Source: Paludibacter sp. UBA6032 (lineage in GTDB: Bacteria; Bacteroidota; Bacteroidia; Bacteroidales; Paludibacteraceae). Taken from it: a DNA stretch of 64,000 nucleotides. Shown here piece by piece: positions 42,422 to 51,809 of this stretch. The notes under the pieces were generated by a model that was not told where the DNA came from, made no database searches, and saw only the letters and a list, made by a program, of their open reading frames with translations. The stretch is taken from positions 1 through 64,000 of the forward strand of contig DIZI01000027.1 in NCBI GenBank assembly GCA_002427885.1, written 5' to 3'. The position numbers were made by a program, and so were the translations under genes. Within the stretch, counting starts at the first letter, position 1, and each line of letters starts with the position of its first letter.

Positions 42422-45400
42422 TTGAAAAAGACTATTACAAATATTAGAAAAAGCTTACTTCTACCGGCTTCCCTTCTTTTATTCGCTCTGCATGCGATTG
42501 GTTCGGGTAACGGACTTGAAAACCTGAATGATATAAAAATAAACGGTACGAAAGCAGTCACTTACGAAGGGTTTGAAATGACAAAAGAAGGTGCCTGGTG
42601 CTGGTTTGCCGATCCGCGTTCGCTGCATTATGAAAATACCGGGGGAACCATTAACAGTACTTATATCGGATACATTGATGTGCATGGAAATATAAAAGCT
42701 ACACAGCAAAACTTCCTGACTGGTAAAAACAATGAAGTGTTGATACGTTCGTATTTTCAGCCTGACGATCATGATAGTCCTTCCTTTCTGGTTTTGCCCG
42801 ATGAAAGGATTATGATTTTATATTCAAGACATACCGACGAGCCTTGTTTCTATTACCGTATTTCAAAAAAACCGGGTGATATTACAGCGTTGGGCGAAGA
42901 AAAGAAAATTGTAACTGCAAATAACACGACATATCCTTCACCCTTTATTCTGTCCGACGATCCTACTCATTTTTACCTTTGCTGGCGGGGGATAAACTGG
43001 CATCCCACCATTGCAAAATTAGATATTCCGGATGTGCATGACAATACAAACATCGTGTGGGGACCTTATCAAATGGTTCAGTCTACCGCTGCCCGTCCTT
43101 ATTGCAAATATTCTTCCAACGGAAAAGATAAAATTTATCTTAGCTATACCCTTGGTCATCCCGATAATGAAAATCCGAACTGGGTGTATTTTAATTATGT
43201 GGATATAAACTCACTGCAGCTGAAGGATATTAGCGGGAATGTACTTTCTACTATTGCCAACGGTGTTCATAATATCAGTGCTACCACTGCTTACCTCACA
43301 GATCATCCCAATGCGGTGGTGGATAATCCTTCCTTGCGCGATTGGGTATGGCAAACCACGCTGGATAAAGATGGTCTGCCGGTCATTGCGCTCGTGCAGA
43401 TAAGTGCAGACAAAACCGTTCATAACTATTATTATGCTAAATGGACAGGAACAAGCTGGCGAAAAACTTTTCTGGCAAATGGTGGAGGACATTTCCACCA
43501 GACTCCCGGACTGGAATTATGTTACAGTGGCGGTATGGCTTTGGACGACAGCCATCCGGAAATAGTATATTGTTCGGTACCAGTCAGCGGTACTTCGGGC
43601 ACTGTGTATGAAATAATGAAATACACTATGGGTACTGATGGAACCATCGCTTCTACCGAACAAATAACTTTCAATTCTACACTGAACAATGTGCGTCCGT
43701 TTATTGTGAGTAATTCGGTTCATACAGCCTTACGGCTTACCTGGATGCATGGAAACTATTATGACTGGATTGTAAGTTCATCACAACCAAAGGGATTCTC
43801 AACAGCGGTACATTGCGATTATGCGTTACCTGCAGATAGTATCAATCTGACAAATGGATTGCTTGTTAATGAGGATTTTAGCGGAACAGTTACCGGTACT
43901 GCGCATACTTCCTTTGGAGCACTGGTTTCCACTAAAGACACTTATGCTACACTTAGCGCTCAAAGTTCACCTGCCTTCTCGGTTTCACTTTCACCTTATA
44001 TTTACGAAGGAGCTTACAGTGGAACCATTTTCCAAATGGGCAATGTTATTTACGGGCTGAACGGTTCTACTTTAAAACCCGCTGTAACCATTGGAAATAC
44101 TACTTATACCAGCAATAATTTACTGGGTAATTCGGATAGTTGGCAGACTGAAGCACGTGGAACGGGTGGGATCTGGTGGACTCCAACTAAACTGAAATAC
44201 TTTAACCTGACAATAAGCTATGAAAATGGCGAATTGAAGATTTACAGAAACGGACTGATTGATCAGGTGATTGAAGCTCCGGGGTTAACATTAAGTGATG
44301 TGAAAATCGGTGGATTCGTTGGCTGGGTGAAAGATAGCCGGATTTATAATCGTGCACTTACCCAGGGAGAAGTAAAGCAACTTAGTGATATCACTTTGTC
44401 ATATACTCTTAATGCAAATCTGCTAACCGGAATAGAACTGGAAGCCCTCACTATTCCTTCGGTTATTTCCACCGATGTAGTTTTGCCCTCACTTACTGCT
44501 TCGGGCATTCCAATTACATGGTCATCCGACCATACGGGAGTTATTTCAAACACAGGTTTGGTTACATTTCCTCAAACGGAAACTCAAGTTCAGCTTACGG
44601 CAACAATTAATGCAGCGTCGAAAACTTTTTATGAGACTATTTATCCCAGGGATATCAGCAAAAATAAACGGATCGAGTACCGGTTTGATGCATCCGACAG
44701 GTATTCAGCCAATGGTCTGAATTATTTGCAGGATAAATCAGGCAATGGAAATGATGCAATTATTTACGGAAGTGCCAATGTAAACGGAACGCTCGATTTA
44801 ACTGCCAATACAGCAGCCGGTTTCAGTACCAACGGATATGCCACGGCACCAAATGGAATTATAAATAATCTGAGAAGTTGTACTTTTCTGGCTAAACTGA
44901 ATCCGGCTGGTTTATCAGGTGCTCCGCGCATATTCGATTTCGGGTCGGCCAGTTCAAACAGCATTTTTCTGAGAGCCAATGTTTTTACGGCAGGTTACAA
45001 ATACAACGGTGGCAGTACCATTTTAATTAATTCGTCAATTAATCTTACAGCCGGGCAGGAAGTGAAGGTAGCCATGAGTTATGATGCAAAAACCAAAACC
45101 ACGAAGATTTACCTCAATGGCGTTCAGACTGCCTCCGGCACAGCCGTAGCTTACGAACCTTATCAGTTAACTTCTATCGGTGCGGATACCCGTAATTATA
45201 TTGGTCGGACACAATGGTGGGACACTTCCGTAGCGTCGGCCAATATAGATTATATTGGAACTATTGATGATTTTTTTTTGTATGATATAGCCCTTACTTC
45301 TGACGAAATTGCTCAGGTACAATCAAATCAGAATACAGGTTTAAGTGCATTGGAACAACATTTTTTTTCTGTTTATCCCAATCCTGCCGGAATGAATTCA

Positions 45401-45607
45401 GGTTTTACAATTAATTCTGAAATTGCTACCAACGAACTGACCAATTCAAAGATGGAAATTATTAATTCACTCGGACAAAAGGTACAGGAAATCTATCCCG
45501 CTACTTCTTCCATCTTTGTAAATGGATTAACAAAGTGTGGTATTTATCTTATTCGGCTGACTTTGTCTACAAATAAAATTTATACTGCTAAATTAATGCT
45601 TGATTAA
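42422..45607 (+). CDS. Large secreted BNR-4-type propeller/LamG protein with type IX sorting tail
   Basis: 1061 residues. I use the TTG start at 42422 because an in-frame stop lies just upstream and the N-terminus is a proper signal peptide (MKKTITNIRKSLLLPASLLL...). Residues about 50-470 look like the BNR-4 beta-propeller found in polysaccharide lyases and related carbohydrate-active proteins (GAWCWFADPRSLHYE; SPSFLVLPDERIMILYSRH; HFHQTPGLELCYSGG). Then come a concanavalin/LamG-like region (about 480-655), an Ig-like bacterial domain (about 660-740), and a second LamG domain (about 745-980). The end, VYPNPAGMN...GIYLIRLTLSTNKIYTAKLMLD, is a type A sorting domain. Probably polysaccharide-directed; the substrate is not known. 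Confidence 0.85.
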   Translation: MKKTITNIRKSLLLPASLLLFALHAIGSGNGLENLNDIKINGTKAVTYEGFEMTKEGAWCWFADPRSLHYENTGGTINSTYIGYIDVHGNIKATQQNFLTGKNNEVLIRSYFQPDDHDSPSFLVLPDERIMILYSRHTDEPCFYYRISKKPGDITALGEEKKIVTANNTTYPSPFILSDDPTHFYLCWRGINWHPTIAKLDIPDVHDNTNIVWGPYQMVQSTAARPYCKYSSNGKDKIYLSYTLGHPDNENPNWVYFNYVDINSLQLKDISGNVLSTIANGVHNISATTAYLTDHPNAVVDNPSLRDWVWQTTLDKDGLPVIALVQISADKTVHNYYYAKWTGTSWRKTFLANGGGHFHQTPGLELCYSGGMALDDSHPEIVYCSVPVSGTSGTVYEIMKYTMGTDGTIASTEQITFNSTLNNVRPFIVSNSVHTALRLTWMHGNYYDWIVSSSQPKGFSTAVHCDYALPADSINLTNGLLVNEDFSGTVTGTAHTSFGALVSTKDTYATLSAQSSPAFSVSLSPYIYEGAYSGTIFQMGNVIYGLNGSTLKPAVTIGNTTYTSNNLLGNSDSWQTEARGTGGIWWTPTKLKYFNLTISYENGELKIYRNGLIDQVIEAPGLTLSDVKIGGFVGWVKDSRIYNRALTQGEVKQLSDITLSYTLNANLLTGIELEALTIPSVISTDVVLPSLTASGIPITWSSDHTGVISNTGLVTFPQTETQVQLTATINAASKTFYETIYPRDISKNKRIEYRFDASDRYSANGLNYLQDKSGNGNDAIIYGSANVNGTLDLTANTAAGFSTNGYATAPNGIINNLRSCTFLAKLNPAGLSGAPRIFDFGSASSNSIFLRANVFTAGYKYNGGSTILINSSINLTAGQEVKVAMSYDAKTKTTKIYLNGVQTASGTAVAYEPYQLTSIGADTRNYIGRTQWWDTSVASANIDYIGTIDDFFLYDIALTSDEIAQVQSNQNTGLSALEQHFFSVYPNPAGMNSGFTINSEIATNELTNSKMEIINSLGQKVQEIYPATSSIFVNGLTKCGIYLIRLTLSTNKIYTAKLMLD

Positions 45608-45718
45608 ATTTTAAGCCTGAATGTATATTTTGGTGTAATTTCTTGAGTTTATAATCAATCTATTTTTTCCAATCAATAGTTTGTCTTTTCGCACTCATTC
45701 CACCCATATTCTGCCATA

Positions 45719-46054
45719 ATCCATCGAAAAGCAGCAGATTTTGTTCTTTTTTCTGCAGAAATCCAACGAAAAGCAGGAGCTTTTGTATCTTTTCCTGCAG
45801 GAATCCATCGGAAAGCTGCAGCTTTTGTAACTTTTCCTGCAGAAATCCATCGGAAAGCTGCAGGTTTTGTACCTTTTTCTCCAGAAATCCGTCGGAAAGC
45901 TGCAGCTTTTGTAACTTTTCCTGCAGAAATCCGTCGGAAAGCTGCAGCTTTTGTAACTTTTCCTGCAGAAATCCATCGGAAAGCAGCAGGTTTTGTTCCT
46001 TTTTCTGCAGAAATCCATCGGAAAGCTGCAAGAATCGGTCGGAAAGCAAGAGAA
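45719..46054. repeat. 42-bp tandem array made of 21-bp halves
   Basis: ATCCATCG or a variant recurs at 45719, 45761, 45803, 45845, 45887, 45929, 45971 and 46013, exactly 42 bp apart. One last half-unit at 46034 is 21 bp on. Within full units the palindrome CTGCAG occurs every 21 bp (for example 45816 and 45837). Several frames stay open because 42 is a multiple of three and the unit has no stop; I do not call these frames genes. The array lies between two convergent genes. Confidence 0.93.
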
Positions 46055-46110
46055 ATGGGCATTTTATATATGGAAAGTCCGTGAGTGTTGCGCAATTCGG
46101 AAATATACAG

Positions 46111-46148
46111 AAAAAAAAACCACCATTCGAATCATCGAATGGCGGTTT
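46111..46148 (-). terminator. Terminator of the phosphohexomutase gene
   Basis: AAACCACCATTCGA (46117-46130) and TCGAATGGCGGTTT (46135-46148) form a 14-bp stem with one mismatch and a 4-base loop. Nine T follow on the minus strand. Confidence 0.92.
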
Positions 46149-46182
46149 CCTTAGCTCTTACCTTCTTGCCTCTTGCTCCCTG

Positions 46183-47931
46183 TTAAACTCCCAGCGAAGC
46201 ACGTACCGCTTCAATCTTTTGATTGGCGGCTGCATCAGCTGCATCGTATCCGGCACGGGTTTTCATTTCGCCACGAACTTCGATATAGAATTTTATTTTC
46301 GGTTCTGTTCCCGAAGGACGCACGGATATTTTGGTTCCATCTTCGGTAAAGTATTGCAACACGTTGGAAGTGGCAGGCATATCGAGGACGCTAACTTCGC
46401 CTGTCGACACGTTGGTCATTTTCAACGAATCGTAATCTTTAATCAGGTGTACTTTCGAACCGGCAATTTCTTTTGGCGGGTTGCTGCGGAAGTTCTTCAT
46501 CATTTGAATAATTTCTTCAGCTCCCGATTTCCCTTTGCGGACTACCGAAATTCCTTTTTCTTTACCATAGCCGTATTCAATGTAAATGTCCTGTAATAAT
46601 TCGAACAGGGTTTTTCCATTATCTTTTGCCCAGGCAGTAATTTCGGCCATCATAGCACAGGATGATACGGCATCTTTGTCGCGGGCAAATTCTTCGGGCA
46701 GAAAACCGTAGCTTTCTTCGCCACCACCAATGTATTGTCTAATGCCTTCGTTTTCGCGAATAACCGCTGCAATCCATTTGAACCCGGTAAAGCAATCGAA
46801 CATTTCCACATCGTTGCGCTCGGCAATTTGTTTAATGATTTCTGTCGTTACAATGGTTTTCACGATGTATTCATTGCCTTTTAGTTTGCCCAGTTCTTTC
46901 CAACGACGTATTAAATAATAGACAAAAAGCAAAGCGGTTTGGTTTCCGTTTACCAGTATCCATTCGTTTTTATCGTTTTTTACGGCAATTCCAAGGCGAT
47001 CCGCATCGGGATCGGAAGCCATTACAATGTCAGCATCGGTAGCCATCGCTCTTTTAACGGCCATGTCCAAAGCAGCCGGTTCTTCCGGGTTTGGTGAAAT
47101 AACCGTAGGAAAATTTCCACTGGTAATATCCTGCTCGGGAACGTTGATAATATTGGTAAAACCAAAAGCACGTAAGGCACGGGGTATCAACCTGACACCT
47201 GTGCCGTGTATGGGCGTATAAACGATTTTTAAATCACTGTTGCGCTGAATGGCTTCCGGTGAAAGCGAAAGGGTTTTGATGGCTTCAATAAATGCTGCAT
47301 CAATTTCTTCACCAATGCTTTCAATCAATGCCGGATTGCCTTCAAACTTAATCTCATCTATGCTTTTAATTTTAGTTACTTCGGTAATCACGTTTTCGTC
47401 GTGTGGAGCAATCATTTGAGCACCATCGTCCCAATAGGCTTTGTAACCGTTGTATTCTTTCGGATTGTGTGAGGCGGTAAGTATAATCCCGCTCTGGCAA
47501 CCCAGTTTGCGGATAGCAAAGGATGCTTCGGGTGTAGGACGCAGATCATCGAATAAATACACTTTAATACCGTTGGCAGAGAAGATATTTGCCGATATTT
47601 CGGCAAAGAGCCGGCTGTTATTGCGACAATCGTGACCAATCACCACACTTATTTGTGCTACATTCGGAAATTGTGCTTTCAGGTAATTGCTCAAGCCTTG
47701 TGTAGCAGCTCCTACCGTGTAAATATTCATGCGGTTGGTTCCCGCACCCATGATGCCACGTAGTCCACCGGTTCCAAATTCCAGATCGCGGTAAAAGGAT
47801 TCTATCAGTTCGGTTTTATCATCAGCATCCAACATGCGTTGAATATCCTTTTTAGTTTCTTCGTTGTAATTCCCATTCAGCCATGTTTGCGCTTTGGCCA
47901 GTACTTCTTTTAGTAATGAACTGTCTTCCAT
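46183..47931 (-). CDS. Phosphoglucomutase/phosphomannomutase family enzyme
   Basis: 582 residues, the long form of the family. The phosphoserine loop is TASHNPKEYNGYKAYW; the metal loop DPDADRLGIAV; the sugar loop GGGEESYGFL; and the phosphate-binding loop RPSGTEPKIKFYIE. It interconverts hexose-1- and hexose-6-phosphates, feeding glycogen or surface sugar synthesis. It stands alone with its own terminator. Confidence 0.96.
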   Translation of the reverse strand: MEDSSLLKEVLAKAQTWLNGNYNEETKKDIQRMLDADDKTELIESFYRDLEFGTGGLRGIMGAGTNRMNIYTVGAATQGLSNYLKAQFPNVAQISVVIGHDCRNNSRLFAEISANIFSANGIKVYLFDDLRPTPEASFAIRKLGCQSGIILTASHNPKEYNGYKAYWDDGAQMIAPHDENVITEVTKIKSIDEIKFEGNPALIESIGEEIDAAFIEAIKTLSLSPEAIQRNSDLKIVYTPIHGTGVRLIPRALRAFGFTNIINVPEQDITSGNFPTVISPNPEEPAALDMAVKRAMATDADIVMASDPDADRLGIAVKNDKNEWILVNGNQTALLFVYYLIRRWKELGKLKGNEYIVKTIVTTEIIKQIAERNDVEMFDCFTGFKWIAAVIRENEGIRQYIGGGEESYGFLPEEFARDKDAVSSCAMMAEITAWAKDNGKTLFELLQDIYIEYGYGKEKGISVVRKGKSGAEEIIQMMKNFRSNPPKEIAGSKVHLIKDYDSLKMTNVSTGEVSVLDMPATSNVLQYFTEDGTKISVRPSGTEPKIKFYIEVRGEMKTRAGYDAADAAANQKIEAVRASLGV

Positions 47932-48052
47932 ATTGTTTGTTTTTTTGAAATACCTATTAAATTTGAACGATAAAAATACTACTTTTTTTTGAATGGAAGA
48001 AACGATTTAAAACCTAAACCCAAATTCAAACAGACATTAAATATTGAAATAA

Positions 48053-48084
48053 ATAACCCCATGCAGGTTTTGTCATGGGGTTAT
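48053..48084 (-). terminator. Terminator of the FISUMP gene
   Basis: ATAACCCCATG (48053-48063) and CATGGGGTTAT (48074-48084) are a perfect 11-bp stem with a 10-base loop, followed by TTATTTC on the minus strand. Confidence 0.85.
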
Positions 48085-48141
48085 ATATTTTAAATTCTAA
48101 ACTTTTTCTCAGAAATGTGATTCATTCAACGAATCAAAATG

Positions 48142-49422
48142 TCAATTCAATAAGCATCGAACGGAAAATCCTGCTTTTTTATTGTAGTAAGCTTTTATTG
48201 CAAAAGTATTATTGTTAGGAATTCCCCTGTAATATGCAGGATTTATATCGAATTGCGTTGAAGTCCACAATTGACCTCTGAAACCAATATCGTCAACTGG
48301 AAAAATTCCATCAAAAGACCGACCACCTGCCGGAAGAGCCGTAAATCCGACTTCGTTTGTTGCTCCGGTGTTTGGAGATACCCAATGCACGGTACCGGTT
48401 TCTTTTAGCTTACCGCCGGCAACATTATCACCACCCAAAAAAGTTATCAATGTAGTTAATTCTGCATCGGATGGTACATGCCAGCCTATAGGTGCTAACT
48501 GATCTCTGTTTAGAGTAAACCAATTATAAAGATGACCATAGATTACTCCATTATTTGCATTATTACTGTGATCGCAGTAAGCTCCCGATGTCAAATTACT
48601 CCAGGCAGTATTGTCTGTAACATTTGGAATGTCAGTATTATCGTTGTATTTTGTGGTTCTCAGATTCTCAGCCATCCATGTTTGAGTACCAATAGTCACA
48701 ATTGTGTAGTTGTTTCCATTTGCATCCTGACAGGTAATAAACCCAAAATTTACAGTTTTACTTCCCGTAGGAACATCAGGAACTATGGTGCTGTAAATGC
48801 CGGAAATTCCTTTATAAAGTAATTGGTCGCCGGAAGTATAAAGCATAGATGTTATACCTGTATCGCTTTTGACTTTTTGTCTGTTAGTAATTTCATTCAT
48901 AGCATCTTCAACAGTAATTTTGGGCTGACTATTTGCGCTTAACTGGCTGATTATTTTTGCAGAATAGGAATAATTGATCCCGGTTATTTGCAAAACAAAA
49001 TTTCCCTTTGGTAATGATAATTGAAATGAAAATTCACCTTCCTGAATATTTTTTATTGATGAAAGCAGTTGTTTTCCATCAATATTGAAAACATCAATAT
49101 GTGTTAATCCTGCGTGTTTTGCCAGAAATGACACTTTTGTTTTATTCTCATTCAGGTTGGAATAAAGTAGTATTTCATTTCCTTTCTCATTTAAATAATT
49201 CAATGAAGTCCCTACGTCACTCAAATTCAGTATGTTCCCGGCGGGAACTGTTACGGTAGTACCTTTGGTCAGATTCTGAACTACCACGCTGGCAACCGAT
49301 GTACTTGCACCACTTCCTGTAAAAGTTATGTTGTAGTTAAGTGCAGAGAGTTTTAATGGTAGCATTAACATTAAAACTAATGTTGCAACGATTAATCGAA
49401 AATAATAGTTCTTGATTTTCAT
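48142..49422 (-). CDS. FISUMP-domain surface protein
   Basis: 426 residues from the ATG at 49422 (MKIKNYYFRLIVATLVLMLML), which gives a proper signal peptide; the frame is open 23 codons further. Residues about 220-426 are a FISUMP (Fibrobacter succinogenes major paralogous) domain: YTIVTIGTQTWMAENLRTTKYNDNT, YNWFTLNRDQLAPIGWHVPSDAEL, LPAGGRSFDG, GFSVRCLLN. Residues about 55-150 resemble a type IX sorting domain (HIDVFNIDGKQLLSSIKNIQEG...LPKGNFVLQITG), but this part lies before the FISUMP domain instead of at the C-terminus. FISUMP proteins are secreted and may bind carbohydrate or adhere; the exact role is unknown. Confidence 0.85.
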   Translation of the reverse strand: MKIKNYYFRLIVATLVLMLMLPLKLSALNYNITFTGSGASTSVASVVVQNLTKGTTVTVPAGNILNLSDVGTSLNYLNEKGNEILLYSNLNENKTKVSFLAKHAGLTHIDVFNIDGKQLLSSIKNIQEGEFSFQLSLPKGNFVLQITGINYSYSAKIISQLSANSQPKITVEDAMNEITNRQKVKSDTGITSMLYTSGDQLLYKGISGIYSTIVPDVPTGSKTVNFGFITCQDANGNNYTIVTIGTQTWMAENLRTTKYNDNTDIPNVTDNTAWSNLTSGAYCDHSNNANNGVIYGHLYNWFTLNRDQLAPIGWHVPSDAELTTLITFLGGDNVAGGKLKETGTVHWVSPNTGATNEVGFTALPAGGRSFDGIFPVDDIGFRGQLWTSTQFDINPAYYRGIPNNNTFAIKAYYNKKAGFSVRCLLN

Positions 49423-49992
49423 ACAATTTTCTTTTTTTGCTTGAAGGTTTTTAAATTTTTTGGCTCTCTCTGTGAATAATTGGTAGTTCAATTTTATTAA
49501 TTATTTCTGGTATTAAATGTTAAGATAGTAACTGAAGTATTATACTTTATGATTTTAGTAGTAACTTAATCATTTATTCATGCTCTAAATATCACATATT
49601 TTAAATACTTCAATATGAAATTATGAAATTGTATGTAGCAAAAATACAAATTATTTTTATTTTTGATACAAAATGATACTAAGTTTAAAGAATTGCTGTT
49701 TGTAATATAAAATTAATTCTCTCTAATTAAAATGATAAATATTTATAAATGAGTATTTTGGATTTAATATGAGAACATAATATTGATAATGATCCGCTGA
49801 GTATATTAACGTTTTACGATAGAACTCAACACTATTATAGTTGAAAAAAAATCAATTAAATGTTATTTTATTCCTCAAATTGTGTAAATTTGCCCGTAAT
49901 ATAAATCACATCCACCTAAGTGGACAACAAAATAGTTATTTGGAATAAAAATAAGCAGATTCAAAATTTCTGAAACCTTTCAAACTAATATT
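49423..49992. other. Divergent intergenic region between FISUMP and ACT-domain genes
   Basis: A/T-rich, no gene. A minus-strand TATTTTTG (49646-49639) and a plus-strand TAAATTTG (49885-49892) fit the -7 box pattern and are likely the promoters of the two flanking units. The plus-strand leader would be about 95 nt. Confidence 0.45.
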
Positions 49993-50412
49993 ATGACAGT
50001 ACGCCAACTATCCGTTTTTCTCGAAAACAAAACCGGCCATTTGAATCAGATTCTCCGCGTTTTGGCCAAAAACAACATCAATATTGTAGCTCTGACTGTT
50101 GCCGATTCCAGTGATTTCGGTTTGCTCCGCGCCATCGTTTCCGATCCTGAAAAAGCTATGGAAGTCTTAAGAGCCCACCAATTTACAGTACGTGTTCATG
50201 ACATTCTTTCCATCGAAATGGATGCCGCTCCCGGTTCTATGTCGAATATTCTCGATTTGTTTACTGCTGCAGATATTTGTATCGAATATGTATATGCATT
50301 TAGTTTTGGAAGCAAATCGATTCTGATAATTCGAACGGATAATCCTGAGAAAGCACTTGAGATTATCTTTAAGAATGGATTAAAAATGATAAGCGAAGAA
50401 GAATTAAAATAG
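49993..50412 (+). CDS. Tandem ACT-domain protein
   Basis: 139 residues consisting of two ACT domains (RQLSVFLENKTGHLNQILRVLAKNNINIVALTVAD; VHDILSIEMDAAPGSMSNILDLFTAADICIEYVYAF). Such proteins bind amino acids and regulate enzymes allosterically. It lies 33 bp before a phenylacetate-CoA ligase gene, a pairing seen in many anaerobes, and so probably senses an aromatic amino acid or arylacetate derivative to control that enzyme. First of a three-gene transcript. Confidence 0.92.
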   Translation: MTVRQLSVFLENKTGHLNQILRVLAKNNINIVALTVADSSDFGLLRAIVSDPEKAMEVLRAHQFTVRVHDILSIEMDAAPGSMSNILDLFTAADICIEYVYAFSFGSKSILIIRTDNPEKALEIIFKNGLKMISEEELK

Positions 50413-50445
50413 AAAGTAGAGCAAAACACAGCACATAGAGCAATT

Positions 50446-51744
50446 ATGATTTGGAATAAAGAAATAGAATGTATGCCGCGAAATGAAATGCGGGCACTAC
50501 AAAGTGATAGACTGAAGCAGTTGGTATATCATGTGTACAACAACGTGGCTTTTTATCGTCAGCGCATGGATGAAATGGGTTTGAAACCCTCTGATATTCA
50601 ATCCATCGACGACATTGTAAAATTACCATTTACCTATAAAACCGATTTGCGTGACAATTATCCCTTCGGCTTGTTTGCGGTTCCGATGAAAGATATTGTG
50701 CGGGTGCATGCTTCCAGTGGAACAACCGGAAAACCGACAACAGTAGGTTATACTAAAAAAGACATTGAAAACTGGCGTGAAGTCGTGGCTCGCTGTCTGA
50801 CTATGTCAGGAATTTCTTCTGATGACATTATGCAGATTTCGTATGGTTACGGATTATTTACCGGAGGTCTGGGCGTGCATTATGGTGCCGAGGCAACAGG
50901 TTGTTCGGTTGTTCCGATTTCGGGCGGAAATACACGCAGGCAATTACAATTGATGTCCGATTTCGGATCGACTGTGCTGGCTTGTACTCCTTCGTATGCG
51001 CTTCATTTAGCAGATGCATTGACTGAAAACGGTTATTCACTGGCAGATATGAAACTCAGAACCGGTGTTTTTGGTGCCGAACCCTGGACGGAAAATATGC
51101 GTATGGAATTGGAGAAAAAGTGGGGAATAAAAGCCTTTGATATTTACGGATTAAGCGAAATTATGGGACCCGGGGTGGCCAATGATTGTGTCCATCATGT
51201 CGGGTTGCACGTGCACGAAGATCATTTTTATCCTGAAATTGTTCATCCCGATACGAAAAATCCGTTAAACGATGGAATGGAAGGTGAACTGGTATTCACC
51301 ACACTGACCAAAGAAGGAATTCCCTTGTTACGCTACAATACCCGCGATCTCTCCACACTGAATCGCGAAACCTGTGCCTGCGGACGAACAACAGTACGCA
51401 TGAAAAAGATTACCGGACGGAGCGACGACATGTTGATAATAAGAGGAGTCAACTTGTTCCCATCACAAATTGAACATGTATTACTCGAAATGGGCGAAAC
51501 CAGTGCGCATTATATGTTATATGTCGATCGGGAAAATAACCTCGATACCCTCGAATTGAAAGTGGAACTCGATGAATCGAAACTAACCGATACCATCCGG
51601 GATCTTCAAAATTTGTCACGCAAAATTGAACACGCACTCAATAGTGCCATTGGATTGAATGTAAAAGTCACCCTGGTTGAACCGAAATCGATTATCCGCA
51701 GTGAAGGAAAAGCCGTGCGGGTGGTGGATAACCGTAAAAAGTAA
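50446..51744 (+). CDS. paaK: Phenylacetate-CoA ligase
   Basis: 432 residues, the usual length. The AMP-binding loop is HASSGTTGKPTTVGYT; the FDIYGLSEIMGPGVANDC segment, GELVFTTLTKEGIPLLRYNTRDLS and KKITGRSDDMLIIRGVNLFPSQIE complete the acyl-CoA synthetase pattern. It converts phenylacetate or a related arylacetate to the CoA thioester with ATP. There is no oxygen-dependent paa ring-opening gene nearby. Together with the ACT and aminotransferase genes it fits the anaerobic interconversion of arylacetates and aromatic amino acids. Confidence 0.95.
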   Translation: MIWNKEIECMPRNEMRALQSDRLKQLVYHVYNNVAFYRQRMDEMGLKPSDIQSIDDIVKLPFTYKTDLRDNYPFGLFAVPMKDIVRVHASSGTTGKPTTVGYTKKDIENWREVVARCLTMSGISSDDIMQISYGYGLFTGGLGVHYGAEATGCSVVPISGGNTRRQLQLMSDFGSTVLACTPSYALHLADALTENGYSLADMKLRTGVFGAEPWTENMRMELEKKWGIKAFDIYGLSEIMGPGVANDCVHHVGLHVHEDHFYPEIVHPDTKNPLNDGMEGELVFTTLTKEGIPLLRYNTRDLSTLNRETCACGRTTVRMKKITGRSDDMLIIRGVNLFPSQIEHVLLEMGETSAHYMLYVDRENNLDTLELKVELDESKLTDTIRDLQNLSRKIEHALNSAIGLNVKVTLVEPKSIIRSEGKAVRVVDNRKK

Positions 51745-51809
51745 ATTGGTGATCAGATAATTAGTTAATTGACTCTCAGCTTTATTATAAATTTGTAACA
51801 TCTATTCCC

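Noticed and set aside
45660..46095. Open frames of 107-140 codons through the 42-bp array, 14-residue repeats
   Set aside because: Same cause as above: three frames of one strand are open at once and no ribosome site or homology is evident.
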